Shown here: positions 55,196-64,000 of the stretch, piece after piece
How positions within the stretch are numbered: position 1 is the stretch's first letter
Layout: every line of letters starts with the position of its first letter
DNA from: JBCCDY01 sp039030555
GTDB taxonomy: Bacteria; Bacteroidota; Bacteroidia; Cytophagales; Cyclobacteriaceae
NCBI GenBank assembly: GCA_039030555.1
Contig: JBCCDY010000017.1
Coordinates: forward strand, 25,395 to 89,394
DNA length: 64,000 bases
Reading direction: 5' to 3'
The notes under the pieces: model-generated
What the model was told of the DNA's origin: nothing
Seen by the model: only the letters and a program-made list of their open reading frames with translations
Databases searched by the model: none
Translations under genes and position numbers: made by a program

Positions 55196-55990
55196 ATGCC
55201 ACTAAAAATCTCAGAACTCTATATCTACCCTATTAAATCCATGACTGGCATCAGTCTGGATCAAGTCAAATTATCAAAAACTGGATTTGAATATGATCGC
55301 TTTTGGATGCTAACAGATGATAAAGGAAAATTCATCACACAAAGGGAAGATTCAAGACTTGCTCTTTTCACTACTGAATTGAATGAAAATTATTTAACCG
55401 TATCATATCTCCATGACTCTACCAAAATCCCACTGAAAACAGAACATGAGGCTCAGACAATAAAAACTAAAGTGTGGTCTGATCAAGTTAGCTCTCAAAA
55501 AGAATCGCGTGAAACCAACAACTGGTTTTCGAATATTCTGGGCTATCGGGTTATACTGGTCAGGCCATCCGAAGCGTTTAACAGGAAACTAAAACAGAAC
55601 CTCGGTGATCAGATACATTATCCAGATGCAGGACAATATTTGTTCCTTGGCCAAAGTTCACTGAATCACCTAAATAGAAAGCTTAGTCAGCCAATTGGTA
55701 TGGATAGATTTAGACCTAATGTAGTATTTACCGGAGGCAAAGAACATACTGAAGATTCGTGGAGCGGAGTACGAGTTAGAAGTGCTCTATTTGAAGTGAC
55801 TGAGTCCTGTGGCCGGTGTAGAATGATCACTATAAACCAGCAAAATGGAGAAACCTCGAAAGAACCTCTAAAAACGATATCTAAATATCGGTTAAAAGAT
55901 CAGAAAATCTGTTTTGGACAATATCTTAAATTAGTAGGAGGTTTTGATGATCAAATTTCTGTTGGTGATGAGATCTCAATAGTAGATTAA
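55196..55990 (+). CDS. MOSC domain protein
   Basis: A 264-residue protein with an N-terminal MOSC beta-barrel (about 1-110; LYIYPIKSMTGISL) and a C-terminal MOSC domain (about 115-260). The MOSC cysteine pattern SCGRCRM is at about residues 203-209, and DRFRPNVVF is present. MOSC proteins bind molybdenum cofactor and often reduce N-hydroxylated compounds. Starts at ATG 55196. It has no neighbours in its strand operon. Confidence 0.88.
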   Translation: MPLKISELYIYPIKSMTGISLDQVKLSKTGFEYDRFWMLTDDKGKFITQREDSRLALFTTELNENYLTVSYLHDSTKIPLKTEHEAQTIKTKVWSDQVSSQKESRETNNWFSNILGYRVILVRPSEAFNRKLKQNLGDQIHYPDAGQYLFLGQSSLNHLNRKLSQPIGMDRFRPNVVFTGGKEHTEDSWSGVRVRSALFEVTESCGRCRMITINQQNGETSKEPLKTISKYRLKDQKICFGQYLKLVGGFDDQISVGDEISIVD

Positions 55991-56033
55991 TACATATAAA
56001 AGAAATTTTGTTGAGTTCCCTGTTTATCACATA

Positions 56034-56612
56034 TTATTTAGCTATAGCTAAAGCCCTTATCCTGATGTTGACATCGTTTCCAATAAAGAGCTCCCCATTA
56101 TCCATAATGCGACTGAATTTAATTCCATAATCCTGTCGATTGATCTTCAGGTCTCCAGAAAGACCTATGGTTAAAGCTCCAGTCGGATCTTTAAACGGTC
56201 CTTGCATTTCAAATGGGAACTTAACATTATTGGATTGTTCCTTGATCGTTAATTCACCGGATATATTCCATTGATCATTTTCTTGCCAGATCTTTTCAGA
56301 CTTAAAGCTTATTGCAGGATACGTTTCAGCATCAAGCCATGTGTTACTTCTCAAATGTCCATCGCGAACTTCATGATCCGTATCCAGACTTTCAGTTATA
56401 ATATTAATATTAACTTTTTCCAACGCTTTCGATTCCGAATTCAAAATCAGGATACCTTCAAAGTCTTTAAACTTTCCAGTTACTTCACCTATCATAAAGC
56501 GTTCAGCATTAAACTCAATCAGTGTATGCGCTGGGTCAAGGGTATATTCAACCTGGGCATGAGCTACGTAATTCAACAATAAAGATACAAAAAGATACAT
56601 TCCTGTTTTCAT
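56034..56612 (-). CDS. YceI-family secreted lipid-binding protein
   Basis: A protein of about 192 residues with a signal peptide (ends AHAQ) and a lipocalin-like YceI domain. The family pattern VEYTLDPAHTLIEFNAERF starts the mature chain, and LSGDLKINRQDYGIKFS lies near the end. YceI proteins bind isoprenoid lipids or quinones in the periplasm. I chose ATG 56612; an upstream ATG 56630 adds six residues and weakens the signal peptide. Convergent with the MOSC gene. Confidence 0.88.
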   Translation of the reverse strand: MKTGMYLFVSLLLNYVAHAQVEYTLDPAHTLIEFNAERFMIGEVTGKFKDFEGILILNSESKALEKVNINIITESLDTDHEVRDGHLRSNTWLDAETYPAISFKSEKIWQENDQWNISGELTIKEQSNNVKFPFEMQGPFKDPTGALTIGLSGDLKINRQDYGIKFSRIMDNGELFIGNDVNIRIRALAIAK

Positions 56613-56693
56613 GTGATTTTTTTGATACAAGGATAGCCCTCTCTATATCTGAAATCGACAATTCCAGCTGGGATTGCCAAACTGTTTTATAGA

Positions 56694-57824
56694 TCAGGTC
56701 ATTTTTTTCATATAGTCTGATGGGGTCATTCCTTCAAAACGTTTAAAGGCATTTACAAAAGAGGTTTTATTGTTAAATCCCGATTCGAAAGCAATCTGAA
56801 GAAGTGTGTAATGCGGGTTTGATAACATCTGATTTTTGGCTTCTTCAACTCTGTATCTGTTAATCAGATCAAAGAAAGTTATGCTCATATGTTGATTGAG
56901 AAGCTCAGAAAGATGATGAGGTCTCATTTCTAGTTCTTCGGCCAAATCTTTAAGTCTCAGTTCCTGATTCAGGTATAATTTATTGGCTTTCAGGTTTTTA
57001 TAGATTTTGGCTTTCAGCGATTCAATCTCAGAAGTTTGAAAACCACTTTTCTCATATTTAAGCTTCGTTTCAGGCTGTACCCAGCTAACACCTGAAAGTT
57101 TGTACGAAACAATATAGACCAGAATGGAAATAGGCAGTACATAAAGATAATCCATATGCCTCCTGTAGATACTGGTAAAGAAAAAAAACAGGATCACAAT
57201 AAAAAGGGTAACGAGAACAAGTATCAAACTCATTCCATACCACATCATCTTGAGCCACTTAAGTTGATTAACAGTATTTGAAAATTCATTTTTTAGTCCA
57301 TGAGCGTACTGATCGATTTCATTTTTGGAGCGATAAAGGAAATATCCAAAATATAGAAACTGAGTAATAAAAACTCCGGAGTATATGTACTGAACAAAGT
57401 TGATCTGATCAGGCCGGTTATCGAAGGGAGTAAGCATTCCGTAATGAACCTGTCGATATGAAAGGAGATCACCAAATATCAGAGGTAATAGAATGGAAAA
57501 GAGTATGAACGGTGAAAAGTAATAAAGTTTTTTGGCACTAAATGAATCAGTTGTCACTGAAGAAATGTATCCATAAAATAGAGGTCCCACTAAAAACCAT
57601 GCACCAAAACGGGTACCATAGAAAATATTTATCCCGACATCATATGGCCACCTTATCGAAAGGAACTCAAGCTGAAACCAGAACTGTGAAACCAGGATAA
57701 AAATGAGCCATTTCCCTGAATCTGTTTTGTGCTCTTTTTTAATCAAAAGAAGATTCAGTGCAAATAGACTATGAGCCAGACTGATAATGATAAATACAGA
57801 CCATACATCAAGAGACCTGGCCAT
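56694..57824 (-). CDS. Membrane-bound AraC-family regulator
   Basis: A 376-residue regulator with about seven membrane helices (about residues 5-235) and a C-terminal AraC DNA-binding domain (about 265-372; ESGFNNKTSFVNAFKRFEGMTPSDYMKK). Such proteins are known in Bacteroidota as membrane sensors fused to an AraC domain. It lies 3 bp downstream of the arylsulfotransferase-like gene, so it is in the same operon. Starts at ATG 57824. Confidence 0.9.
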   Translation of the reverse strand: MARSLDVWSVFIIISLAHSLFALNLLLIKKEHKTDSGKWLIFILVSQFWFQLEFLSIRWPYDVGINIFYGTRFGAWFLVGPLFYGYISSVTTDSFSAKKLYYFSPFILFSILLPLIFGDLLSYRQVHYGMLTPFDNRPDQINFVQYIYSGVFITQFLYFGYFLYRSKNEIDQYAHGLKNEFSNTVNQLKWLKMMWYGMSLILVLVTLFIVILFFFFTSIYRRHMDYLYVLPISILVYIVSYKLSGVSWVQPETKLKYEKSGFQTSEIESLKAKIYKNLKANKLYLNQELRLKDLAEELEMRPHHLSELLNQHMSITFFDLINRYRVEEAKNQMLSNPHYTLLQIAFESGFNNKTSFVNAFKRFEGMTPSDYMKKMT

Positions 57825-57827
57825 TAT

Positions 57828-59396
57828 CTAGTCTCCATAAAGACTGGTTCTCTGAACATTATGGAATGTAATACTAAAAGGTGCTATGGGAGGAGTAATC
57901 GTAGCTTCAAAAAGTACACTACCACTTGAATGATCAATTTCAATAGCTTTTCCATAACTGCTTCCGCCAAAGTTAGCTGCACCAGGCGTAAACAAGACGT
58001 TATCTTCATTCGGGTAATAATTGACTTTCGAAACAATTCTTGAAAACGTTTCAGGGCCTCTCTCCTTTCCATAGGTCCATACTTGCTGGATCGTCATATG
58101 CTCTTCATCAATTCTGTACTCCACAGCTCGACTGTATGTTCCAGGCCCAGCATAATTTCTGTTATCACCGTTATCAAAGATCATTACATTGCCATTAGGA
58201 AGCAGTATTGGTGAGTGCTGGTACCATGCCCATTCAAAATCAGGATGATTTGCTTCTCCTTCCAGTACTTCCAGATCGGCAATTGGTTCTCCTTGTGCAT
58301 CTAATGGCTGAAGTAGGAATTGGTTCAGATCAAACCCATCGCCAGATGTCCCCCAATCCAGGTGAGGTGCCAGTATCCAAATAACCTCATTATCCTCAGT
58401 GAGCTTTACAGTACCCTGAGTTCTTCCGGAAACAATAATGGAATTATCGGAAGGACTAAATTCAATCGCATTAGCATGGAACCAGTCAATATTGAGGTCT
58501 GCCAGATCCGTTTCCCATGCTCTTCTGGAATTATCTAATGATTCGTTTAAATCCCACTCATTCACAATCTGTCCTGATGTTCTTCCGAACTCGACAATCA
58601 CATCCTCTACAGTTGATTTATCAAAATCATTTACCGTGACCAACAGATTCCCATTAGGTTTCTCAATAACATGATGATGAAAACCCAATCCATTTTCCAT
58701 AAGGTTCCACGTATTCTGAACTTGACCTAACATATTGATTTCATATAGAAAACCACTTCTTCCATCACCCATAATAAAATTTCCATTTTCGAGGCGATTG
58801 AGTCCATTATCATAAAAAAGCGTAGACAAAGTCGGATGATCAGAAAAATCTAGGTACCATCGGATATCTCCAAATTCGTCAAACATAAATGGTCTTTGAG
58901 GTAGAAATTCTCCATCGTGACCAAAATAATTCACAAGATTAAAACCTGGAGTGATGGCCGAAGCATCAATTTGATCAATGGTGATCTCAGGCATATCCGA
59001 TATCAGTTCATCAGTCTGTATTGAAAATGTTTCCAAACCAATAATATTTCCCTGTTCATCCAAAAATGTTAGTTCTACTTGATTCAGAAAATCGGGGTAT
59101 AAACCCAAAATTGTTAGGTCAAATGAAGTTGATGGAGTAGGAACTTCACGAACAATATCAGACGAAGCTCCATGTTGTCCAACCACTCTCATTTGCATAG
59201 AAGCTGGCATATCAATAGTCAAACTCACTTTTGCCGTAAGTGGGGCGACTCCACTGGGATTAAGCCTGATATCTGGACCCGAAAGGACAGACACCATAAC
59301 AGGCGATAGTTCTTCGTTATCGTCATTATTACACGCAACAATGATTAAAAGAAAAAATATGAAGATCGAAAAAAAACGTTCAATTCGGCTTTTCAT
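57828..59396 (-). CDS. Arylsulfotransferase (ASST)-like lipoprotein
   Basis: A 522-residue lipoprotein (lipobox IIVAC, Cys22; CNNDDNEE tail). After an N-terminal beta domain (about 30-140) it has an ASST-like beta-propeller (about 160-515). The DWFHANAIEF and FHHHVIEKPNGNLLV segments carry the histidines that in ASST transfer or bind sulfate. It may be a surface or periplasmic enzyme or a binding propeller. The membrane AraC regulator follows 3 bp later and probably controls it. The substrate is unknown. Confidence 0.82.
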   Translation of the reverse strand: MKSRIERFFSIFIFFLLIIVACNNDDNEELSPVMVSVLSGPDIRLNPSGVAPLTAKVSLTIDMPASMQMRVVGQHGASSDIVREVPTPSTSFDLTILGLYPDFLNQVELTFLDEQGNIIGLETFSIQTDELISDMPEITIDQIDASAITPGFNLVNYFGHDGEFLPQRPFMFDEFGDIRWYLDFSDHPTLSTLFYDNGLNRLENGNFIMGDGRSGFLYEINMLGQVQNTWNLMENGLGFHHHVIEKPNGNLLVTVNDFDKSTVEDVIVEFGRTSGQIVNEWDLNESLDNSRRAWETDLADLNIDWFHANAIEFSPSDNSIIVSGRTQGTVKLTEDNEVIWILAPHLDWGTSGDGFDLNQFLLQPLDAQGEPIADLEVLEGEANHPDFEWAWYQHSPILLPNGNVMIFDNGDNRNYAGPGTYSRAVEYRIDEEHMTIQQVWTYGKERGPETFSRIVSKVNYYPNEDNVLFTPGAANFGGSSYGKAIEIDHSSGSVLFEATITPPIAPFSITFHNVQRTSLYGD

Positions 59397-59451
59397 GTTG
59401 CGAATATTAGGTATTCAAATCATGAAATATAATCAAAATTGAAAGTCTAAA

Positions 59452-61275
59452 CTATCCTAGCGCCTTATCCAGATTATAGGCTGAACTGATTAAAGCCAGG
59501 TGTGTAAAGGCTTGAGGTGTATTGCCCAAAGCCTCGCCGTGTACTCCAATTTCTTCTGAGTAAAGCCCTAAGTGATTCGAATAGCCTAACATCTGTTCAA
59601 ACATTAAGCGGGCTTTTTCAAGCATTTCTGGGCGCGTTACCCCGGCTCTGGTTAAAGCTTCTACCAGCCAGAATGTACAAATATTGAAAGTTCCTTCATG
59701 TCCTTTTAGTCCATCATAAGTTTCGTGGGTATTATAGCGATATACCAGACTGTTGGTAACCAGACCTCCTTCGCTTGGTGATTTTAAAGTTGCTTCTAAG
59801 GTACTGATCATCATTGGATCGTTTGGAGCAATGAAAAAAGTAAGAGGCATCATCAAGTTGGAAGCATCAAGTACATCACTTCCGTAATACTGGACAAAAG
59901 CCTGCCTTTTATCACTCCAACCCAAATCCATAATCTGATTGTAAATCTTATTTCGGATTTCTCTCCAACGAGCAATATCTGCGGGAAATGATCTCTTTTC
60001 TGCCAAACGAATAGCGCGATCTAGGGCGACCCAGCACATTACTTTGGAATACACAAACTTTTGACGGCCACTTCGGACTTCCCAAATTCCTTCATCTACC
60101 CCATCCCAATTTTTACAAACCCATTCTATATGCTTCAAAAGGCTTTTCCATGCACTGTGCGATATTGGAGAACCATACTTATTGTATAAATAAACAGAAT
60201 CCATAAGTTCCCCATAGATATCCAATTGAAGCTGATCATAAGCCCCATTTCCTATTCTTACTGGCTTAGAATTTTCATAACCAGCAAGGTGCTCTAAAGA
60301 TACCTCTGTTAAATCATGCCGCCCGTCTATACCATACATAATTTGCAACCCATGGTCTTCATCTGACTCATTACTCCGTTCAATAACCCATTGCATAAAG
60401 CGATCAGCTTCTTCCGTAAAGCCTATTCTTAAAAAGCCATACACTGTAAAAGCGGCATCCCTGATCCAGGTATATCGGTAATCCCAGTTTCGTTCACCAC
60501 CTATTCCCTCGGGAAGGCTACAAGTGGGTGCCGCGACAATAGCCCCTGTTGGTTCAAATGTTAATAGCTTTAAAGTCAAAGCGGAACGATTGACCATCTC
60601 TCTCCACCTACCTTTATAAGTGGATTTTGAGAGCCACTTTCTCCAATACTCGATTGTATGCTCAAATCTACTGGTAGCCTGTTGCTCAGTTAAAATTTGA
60701 GGAGAGTCATAACCATCATCTAGCTTATGAATCACAAAAACGACAGTTTCTCCCTGCCTCAAAGTAAATTCCGTTTCTACATGGTTTTCCACCTTATGCA
60801 GGGGAACATCTGTGGCTAAAGCAAGGCTCAGGTCTTTAGAAACAAATTTTGCACCGCGCTCATCAATGTGCAATTCGTGTTCGTCACAAGCGTAATTAAA
60901 TGCCGGTTTACATATGGCTTTCATTTTAACTTCCCCATGAACCCCACTTACCCTACGTACTATTTTGTAGTCTTTTTCTGAAGAAATATTCCCAACAGGC
61001 ATATAGTCGGTAACTTCGGCAATTCCATCTTCTGCTAAAATTCGGGTGATTAATACATTCGTATCAGGCCAATAAAACTGTTTATTTTTGAATTTACCTC
61101 CTGCGTGTTGTATTTGAAAAAAGCCACCTTTTTCATCGTCAAGCATACGGGCAAAAACAGATGGGCTATCGAAATTCGGAAAACAAAACCAATCAATTGA
61201 AGCATTGGTCCCGACAAGCGCTACAGACCTCATGTTTCCAATAATCCCGTAGTTTTCAATGGGCAGGTAAGACAT
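59452..61275 (-). CDS. GH15-type glucoamylase/trehalase-like enzyme
   Basis: A 607-residue glycoside hydrolase family 15 enzyme. The N-terminal domain (about 1-220; MSYLPIENYGIIGNMRSVALVG) and (alpha/alpha)6 catalytic barrel (about 230-605) are present. Catalytic-region segments are EGIGGERNWDYRYTWIRDAAF and a late GNTPQAFTHLALISSA. There is no signal peptide, so it acts in the cytosol, on starch-like oligosaccharides or trehalose. Starts at ATG 61275 and is divergent from the malic enzyme gene across 229 bp. Confidence 0.92.
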   Translation of the reverse strand: MSYLPIENYGIIGNMRSVALVGTNASIDWFCFPNFDSPSVFARMLDDEKGGFFQIQHAGGKFKNKQFYWPDTNVLITRILAEDGIAEVTDYMPVGNISSEKDYKIVRRVSGVHGEVKMKAICKPAFNYACDEHELHIDERGAKFVSKDLSLALATDVPLHKVENHVETEFTLRQGETVVFVIHKLDDGYDSPQILTEQQATSRFEHTIEYWRKWLSKSTYKGRWREMVNRSALTLKLLTFEPTGAIVAAPTCSLPEGIGGERNWDYRYTWIRDAAFTVYGFLRIGFTEEADRFMQWVIERSNESDEDHGLQIMYGIDGRHDLTEVSLEHLAGYENSKPVRIGNGAYDQLQLDIYGELMDSVYLYNKYGSPISHSAWKSLLKHIEWVCKNWDGVDEGIWEVRSGRQKFVYSKVMCWVALDRAIRLAEKRSFPADIARWREIRNKIYNQIMDLGWSDKRQAFVQYYGSDVLDASNLMMPLTFFIAPNDPMMISTLEATLKSPSEGGLVTNSLVYRYNTHETYDGLKGHEGTFNICTFWLVEALTRAGVTRPEMLEKARLMFEQMLGYSNHLGLYSEEIGVHGEALGNTPQAFTHLALISSAYNLDKALG

Positions 61276-61504
61276 TTTTCAAATTTAGTTCTTATAAACA
61301 AAAAACAACATTTATCTGGATTTGTCTATTTCTTCCTTTAAGTAAATAGTCAATAATAATGAATGTCCGAAAACCAGAAATTAATTTGACCTGATAGATC
61401 CATACAAGGGTGCGCATAGACTCCAGTATTCGTTAAAAAAGAAGTACTCTACAAAAGGTACAAATACTTATCTTACACAAAAGAATTATAACCAGCATTT
61501 GCTT

Positions 61505-63118
61505 ATGGAAACGACCAAAAGAAACTTTGATGTACTACACGATGGGACTTTAAACCGCTCTGTTGGCTTTACAAAAGACGAGAGGGAAAAGCTGGGGTTG
61601 AGAGGGCTCTTGCCTTATTCCAGTATTAGCCAGGACGTTCAGGTACAAAGGGTAATGAACAACCTCCGAAGGAAGAATAACGATATTGAGCGCTACGTAC
61701 TGTTATCAAGTCTTCAGGACAGGAACGAAAAGTTATTCTATCGAGTAGTAGCAGATCATATTGAAGAGATCATGCCCTTGATTTATACGCCTACCGTCGG
61801 ACAGGCTTGTAAAGAGTTTTCTCAGATTTTCAGAGAGTCCAAAGGTTTTTACATTACTCCTGAAGATAAAGGGCAAATCTCTGAGATTCTTGATAATTGG
61901 CCCATGAGAGACGTCCGGGCTATAGTAGTTACCGATGGTCAGAGAATTTTAGGTCTAGGTGATCTTGGCGCAAACGGTATGGGTATTCCGATAGGAAAGC
62001 TTGCCCTTTATACGGCTTGTGCAGGAATTAATCCTAGCCAGTGTTTGCCGGTCATGCTGGATGTAGGCACCAATAATGAAGAAATGTTGAACGATCCACT
62101 TTACCTTGGGTACCCTTATAAAAGATTAGAAGGTGACGCATACTATGAATTGGTAGAAGAGTTCGTTCAGGCTGTCGAAGAAAAATTCCCAAAAGCGCTA
62201 CTTCAGTTTGAAGATTTCTTAACGCCCAATGCCTATGCTTTATTGAACAAATACCGTTGTCGCTTACTATGTTTTAATGATGATATTCAAGGCACAGCCG
62301 CAGTAGCACTTGGTGGAGTTTATGCTTCAACCAGAATTACGGGGATTGACTTCAAAGATCTGAAAATCATGTTTTTAGGAGCAGGGTCAGCAGCTACAGG
62401 TATCGCTGATCTTATGGTCGCAGCTTTTGAAAATGAGGGCCTGAGTAACGAAGAGGCCCGGAAGCATCTATGGTTTGTAGACATCAATGGACTTGTTATA
62501 AATAGCCGGAATGATCTGATGCACCACAATATTCCCTACGCGCATGATCATGAACAACTTGGTTTTGTAGAAGCTATAAAATCGGTAAAACCGCATATTT
62601 TGATCGGAGCTACCGGAGCCCCAGGAACTTTCACGCAAGAGGTTATCGAGGAAATGAGTGCAATTAATGAAAGGCCAGTAATCTTTGCTCTTTCAAACCC
62701 AACATCAAGAGCTGAGTGTACGGCTATTCAGGCTTACAACTGGAGTAATGGAAAAGCCGTATTTGCCAGTGGAAGTCCATTTGATAAAGTTACATATCAG
62801 GGAAAAGGGTTTAAACCGGGCCAGGGTAACAACGCCTATGTATTCCCCGGAATCGGATTAGGAGCCATTGCTTGTCAAGCTACGAATATTCCTGACGAAT
62901 TATTTCTTACAGCGGCGAGCAGGCTTTCAGAACTGGTCGAAGACGACGATATTCAAATGGGATCGCTCTACCCACGACTTACGGAAATCCAAAAGATATC
63001 CTTAGCCATAGCCATTGACGTTGCTGAAAAAGCATATGAATTGGGAATAGCAAGAGAAGAAAGGCCAGATGACTTAGAAAGTTTTATTGAGAGTTTTATG
63101 TTCGATCATAATTATTAA
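61505..63118 (+). CDS. maeA: NAD-dependent malic enzyme
   Basis: A 537-residue malic enzyme that converts malate to pyruvate and CO2, reducing NAD. The signature MPLIYTPTVGQACKEFS opens the conserved part, and the metal/substrate aspartates sit in LCFNDDIQGTAAV. The cofactor loop is FLGAGSAATGIADLM; this large form matches the E. coli SfcA/MaeA type, although co-substrate specificity is inferred. I chose ATG 61505; a TTG at 61499 adds two residues. Confidence 0.93.
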   Translation: METTKRNFDVLHDGTLNRSVGFTKDEREKLGLRGLLPYSSISQDVQVQRVMNNLRRKNNDIERYVLLSSLQDRNEKLFYRVVADHIEEIMPLIYTPTVGQACKEFSQIFRESKGFYITPEDKGQISEILDNWPMRDVRAIVVTDGQRILGLGDLGANGMGIPIGKLALYTACAGINPSQCLPVMLDVGTNNEEMLNDPLYLGYPYKRLEGDAYYELVEEFVQAVEEKFPKALLQFEDFLTPNAYALLNKYRCRLLCFNDDIQGTAAVALGGVYASTRITGIDFKDLKIMFLGAGSAATGIADLMVAAFENEGLSNEEARKHLWFVDINGLVINSRNDLMHHNIPYAHDHEQLGFVEAIKSVKPHILIGATGAPGTFTQEVIEEMSAINERPVIFALSNPTSRAECTAIQAYNWSNGKAVFASGSPFDKVTYQGKGFKPGQGNNAYVFPGIGLGAIACQATNIPDELFLTAASRLSELVEDDDIQMGSLYPRLTEIQKISLAIAIDVAEKAYELGIAREERPDDLESFIESFMFDHNY

Positions 63119-63161
63119 AGTAAAGGCAACATTTTTAAAGTATTGGGCATTCTTATTATGA

Positions 63162-63632
63162 ATGAGTTCTAGACTTTTTCTAATATTCGCTATCCTCTTT
63201 TCTTGTCCAGAGGTTTTTGGTCAAGACTTATTGCTATTCCAAAAGAATAACCATAGGCAGGCCAAATATTACAAAGGTGATGTTTTAAAGTTTTATCTAA
63301 AAGGGGAAAAATCAGCTAGAAAATCTGAGATCATTGATTTTCAGGATAGTCTTATTGTATTTAAAAATTATAAGCTTCACCCGGCTGAGATATCGCACCT
63401 TCATCTCGATAATCAAACCAGGTCATGGTTCATTGTCCGTTATAAATATGATCGTGCATTACCAATTGCAGGAGGAGCCTATTTACTTGCAGATGGTATC
63501 AACAATGGTGTTTCTGAAGAAACGGGCATCATCAGTGGATCTTTAGTTGGAGCAGGATTATTTGCCTACATCTTGATTAAGAAAAGGATCAAAATCAAGG
63601 GTCGAAGAAAACTGATGGTCATAGATATTTGA
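63162..63632 (+). CDS. Small exported protein of unknown function
   Basis: A 156-residue protein with a signal peptide (about residues 1-20, ending VFGQ), a polar region, one likely membrane-associated segment (about 125-140; GIISGSLVGAGLFAYILI) and a basic tail (KKRIKIKGRRKLMV). No family is recognised. It starts at ATG 63162, 43 bp after the malic enzyme stop, and may be co-transcribed with it. Confidence 0.6.
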   Translation: MSSRLFLIFAILFSCPEVFGQDLLLFQKNNHRQAKYYKGDVLKFYLKGEKSARKSEIIDFQDSLIVFKNYKLHPAEISHLHLDNQTRSWFIVRYKYDRALPIAGGAYLLADGINNGVSEETGIISGSLVGAGLFAYILIKKRIKIKGRRKLMVIDI

Positions 63633-63645
63633 GCTGACTAGTTAC

Positions 63646-63661
63646 GCAACCAATTTGTTGC
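63646..63661. promoter_or_regulatory. Operator-like palindrome, distal copy
   Basis: GCAAC-N6-GTTGC (63646-63661). It has the same arms and spacing as the copy centred 37 bp downstream, upstream of the SRPBCC gene. A dyad of this type suggests an ArsR-like winged-helix regulator, but no such gene is in the window. Confidence 0.55.
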
Positions 63662-63681
63662 ATTATCGTTATTTCATATAT

Positions 63682-63699
63682 TGCAACCATAGAGTTGCA
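63682..63699. promoter_or_regulatory. Operator-like palindrome, proximal copy
   Basis: TGCAAC-N6-GTTGCA (63682-63699), a perfect inverted repeat 15 bp upstream of the SRPBCC start codon. It is the second copy of the same motif. Confidence 0.6.
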
Positions 63700-63714
63700 T
63701 TAAATGAAAACGTT

Positions 63715-64000
63715 ATGATCAAATCAGTAAAAAAAGAAAAACATTATGGACATTCCATACAGGACGTCTGGAATGCTATTACAGATGAAAAGCAGATGGC
63801 CTCATGGTTCATTCAGGCTGATTTCAAAGCAGAAAAAGGGTACCAGTACACCTTTACCCATCAGGAAACAAAAATCAGGGGAACTGTACTGGAAGCTAAT
63901 CCGGTATACCTCCTTGTTTATACATGGGATGTTAACAATAGCGGAGTTGAAACCAAAGTAAAATGGAGTCTTTCCGAAAAAGACGGCGGTACTCTGCTGA
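63715..64000 (+). CDS. SRPBCC/AHSA1-like domain protein (cut by window edge)
   Basis: A partial gene: 95 residues are visible from ATG 63715 to the window end, with no stop. The start IKSVKKEKHYGHSIQDVWNAITDEKQMASWF and GYQYTFTHQETKIRGTVLE match the AHSA1/SRPBCC fold, a ligand-binding helix-grip domain. Two operator-like palindromes lie directly upstream; in Bacteroidota such genes often pair with an ArsR regulator, which here would be downstream or elsewhere. Confidence 0.85.
   Translation, partial: MIKSVKKEKHYGHSIQDVWNAITDEKQMASWFIQADFKAEKGYQYTFTHQETKIRGTVLEANPVYLLVYTWDVNNSGVETKVKWSLSEKDGGTLL

Noticed and set aside
1..64000. tRNA, rRNA, CRISPR array, prophage or intact insertion sequence
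   Set aside because: I looked for tRNA-like T-loop sequences, spaced direct repeats, transposase or integrase genes and phage structural genes and saw none; only one doubtful relic remains at 16.2 kb.

Overview
The window is AT-rich chromosomal DNA from a member of the Bacteroidota, most likely a free-living, probably marine, Cytophagales-type bacterium. The evidence is a type IX secretion C-terminal domain on the large LRR protein, a FecI/FecR/TonB-receptor locus with an STN and carboxypeptidase-like N-terminus, a GIN-domain (DUF2807) lipoprotein, LytTR regulators paired with LytS kinases or stand-alone FtsX-type permeases, SHNLRGP/SHxLRAP-type kinases and an acyl-ACP desaturase. Shine-Dalgarno sequences are weak and several genes start with TTG or GTG. 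No rRNA, tRNA, CRISPR array, prophage or intact insertion sequence was seen. The right edge cuts a gene (SRPBCC protein); the left edge falls exactly on the corA stop codon.

Layout. 1-3.7 kb (minus): CorA transporter, DUF2214 membrane protein, an RskA-like anti-sigma factor with no sigma gene beside it, and a membrane fatty-acid desaturase with a clear terminator. 3.9-10.6 kb (plus): a secreted protein, a membrane histidine-kinase-like protein that lacks its ATPase domain, a GCS2 ligase fused to two CBS domains that overlaps an AstE/AspA-type zinc hydrolase, and a GAF sensor. 10.6-19.8 kb: a 1.2 kb-residue T9SS-exported LRR protein with four tandem ~82-residue repeats, an exported VOC protein, a coiled-coil lipoprotein, a 560-bp gap with a decayed coding segment, and a divergent FtsX permease/LytTR regulator pair. 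21.2-27.9 kb (minus): a TetR-MFP-RND-TolC-DUF2141 efflux operon with two copies of the same operator palindrome. 29.5-35.6 kb (plus): FecI sigma, FecR, TonB receptor and GIN lipoprotein, with a YefM/YoeB-type toxin-antitoxin module on the opposite strand between sigma and FecR.

35.6-42.2 kb: a PLP decarboxylase (minus), then a plus-strand operon FkbM methyltransferase, Nramp-related transporter, pxpA, pxpB, pxpC (5-oxoprolinase), then a membrane-protein gene split by one in-frame stop. 42.3-50.3 kb: TPR histidine kinase with an OmpL47-type secreted protein, a LytS/LytTR two-component pair, and an AraC regulator with a short-chain dehydrogenase. 50.4-53.9 kb (minus): ECF sigma, small protein and divergent ClpP as one operon, and an acyl-ACP desaturase with PlsC acyltransferase; a 75-bp ClpP relic lies 3 kb away. 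54.2-64 kb: dienelactone hydrolase, MOSC protein, YceI protein, a membrane AraC regulator with an arylsulfotransferase-like lipoprotein, GH15 glucoamylase-type enzyme, NAD malic enzyme, a small exported protein and a truncated SRPBCC protein behind two operator-like palindromes.

The most unusual points are the sigma/small protein/ClpP operon together with the ClpP relic, the twin TetR operators, the Nramp-related transporter coded with 5-oxoprolinase and probably started at a non-standard codon, the toxin-antitoxin module wedged into a FecI/FecR locus, and the in-frame stop at 41891-41893.
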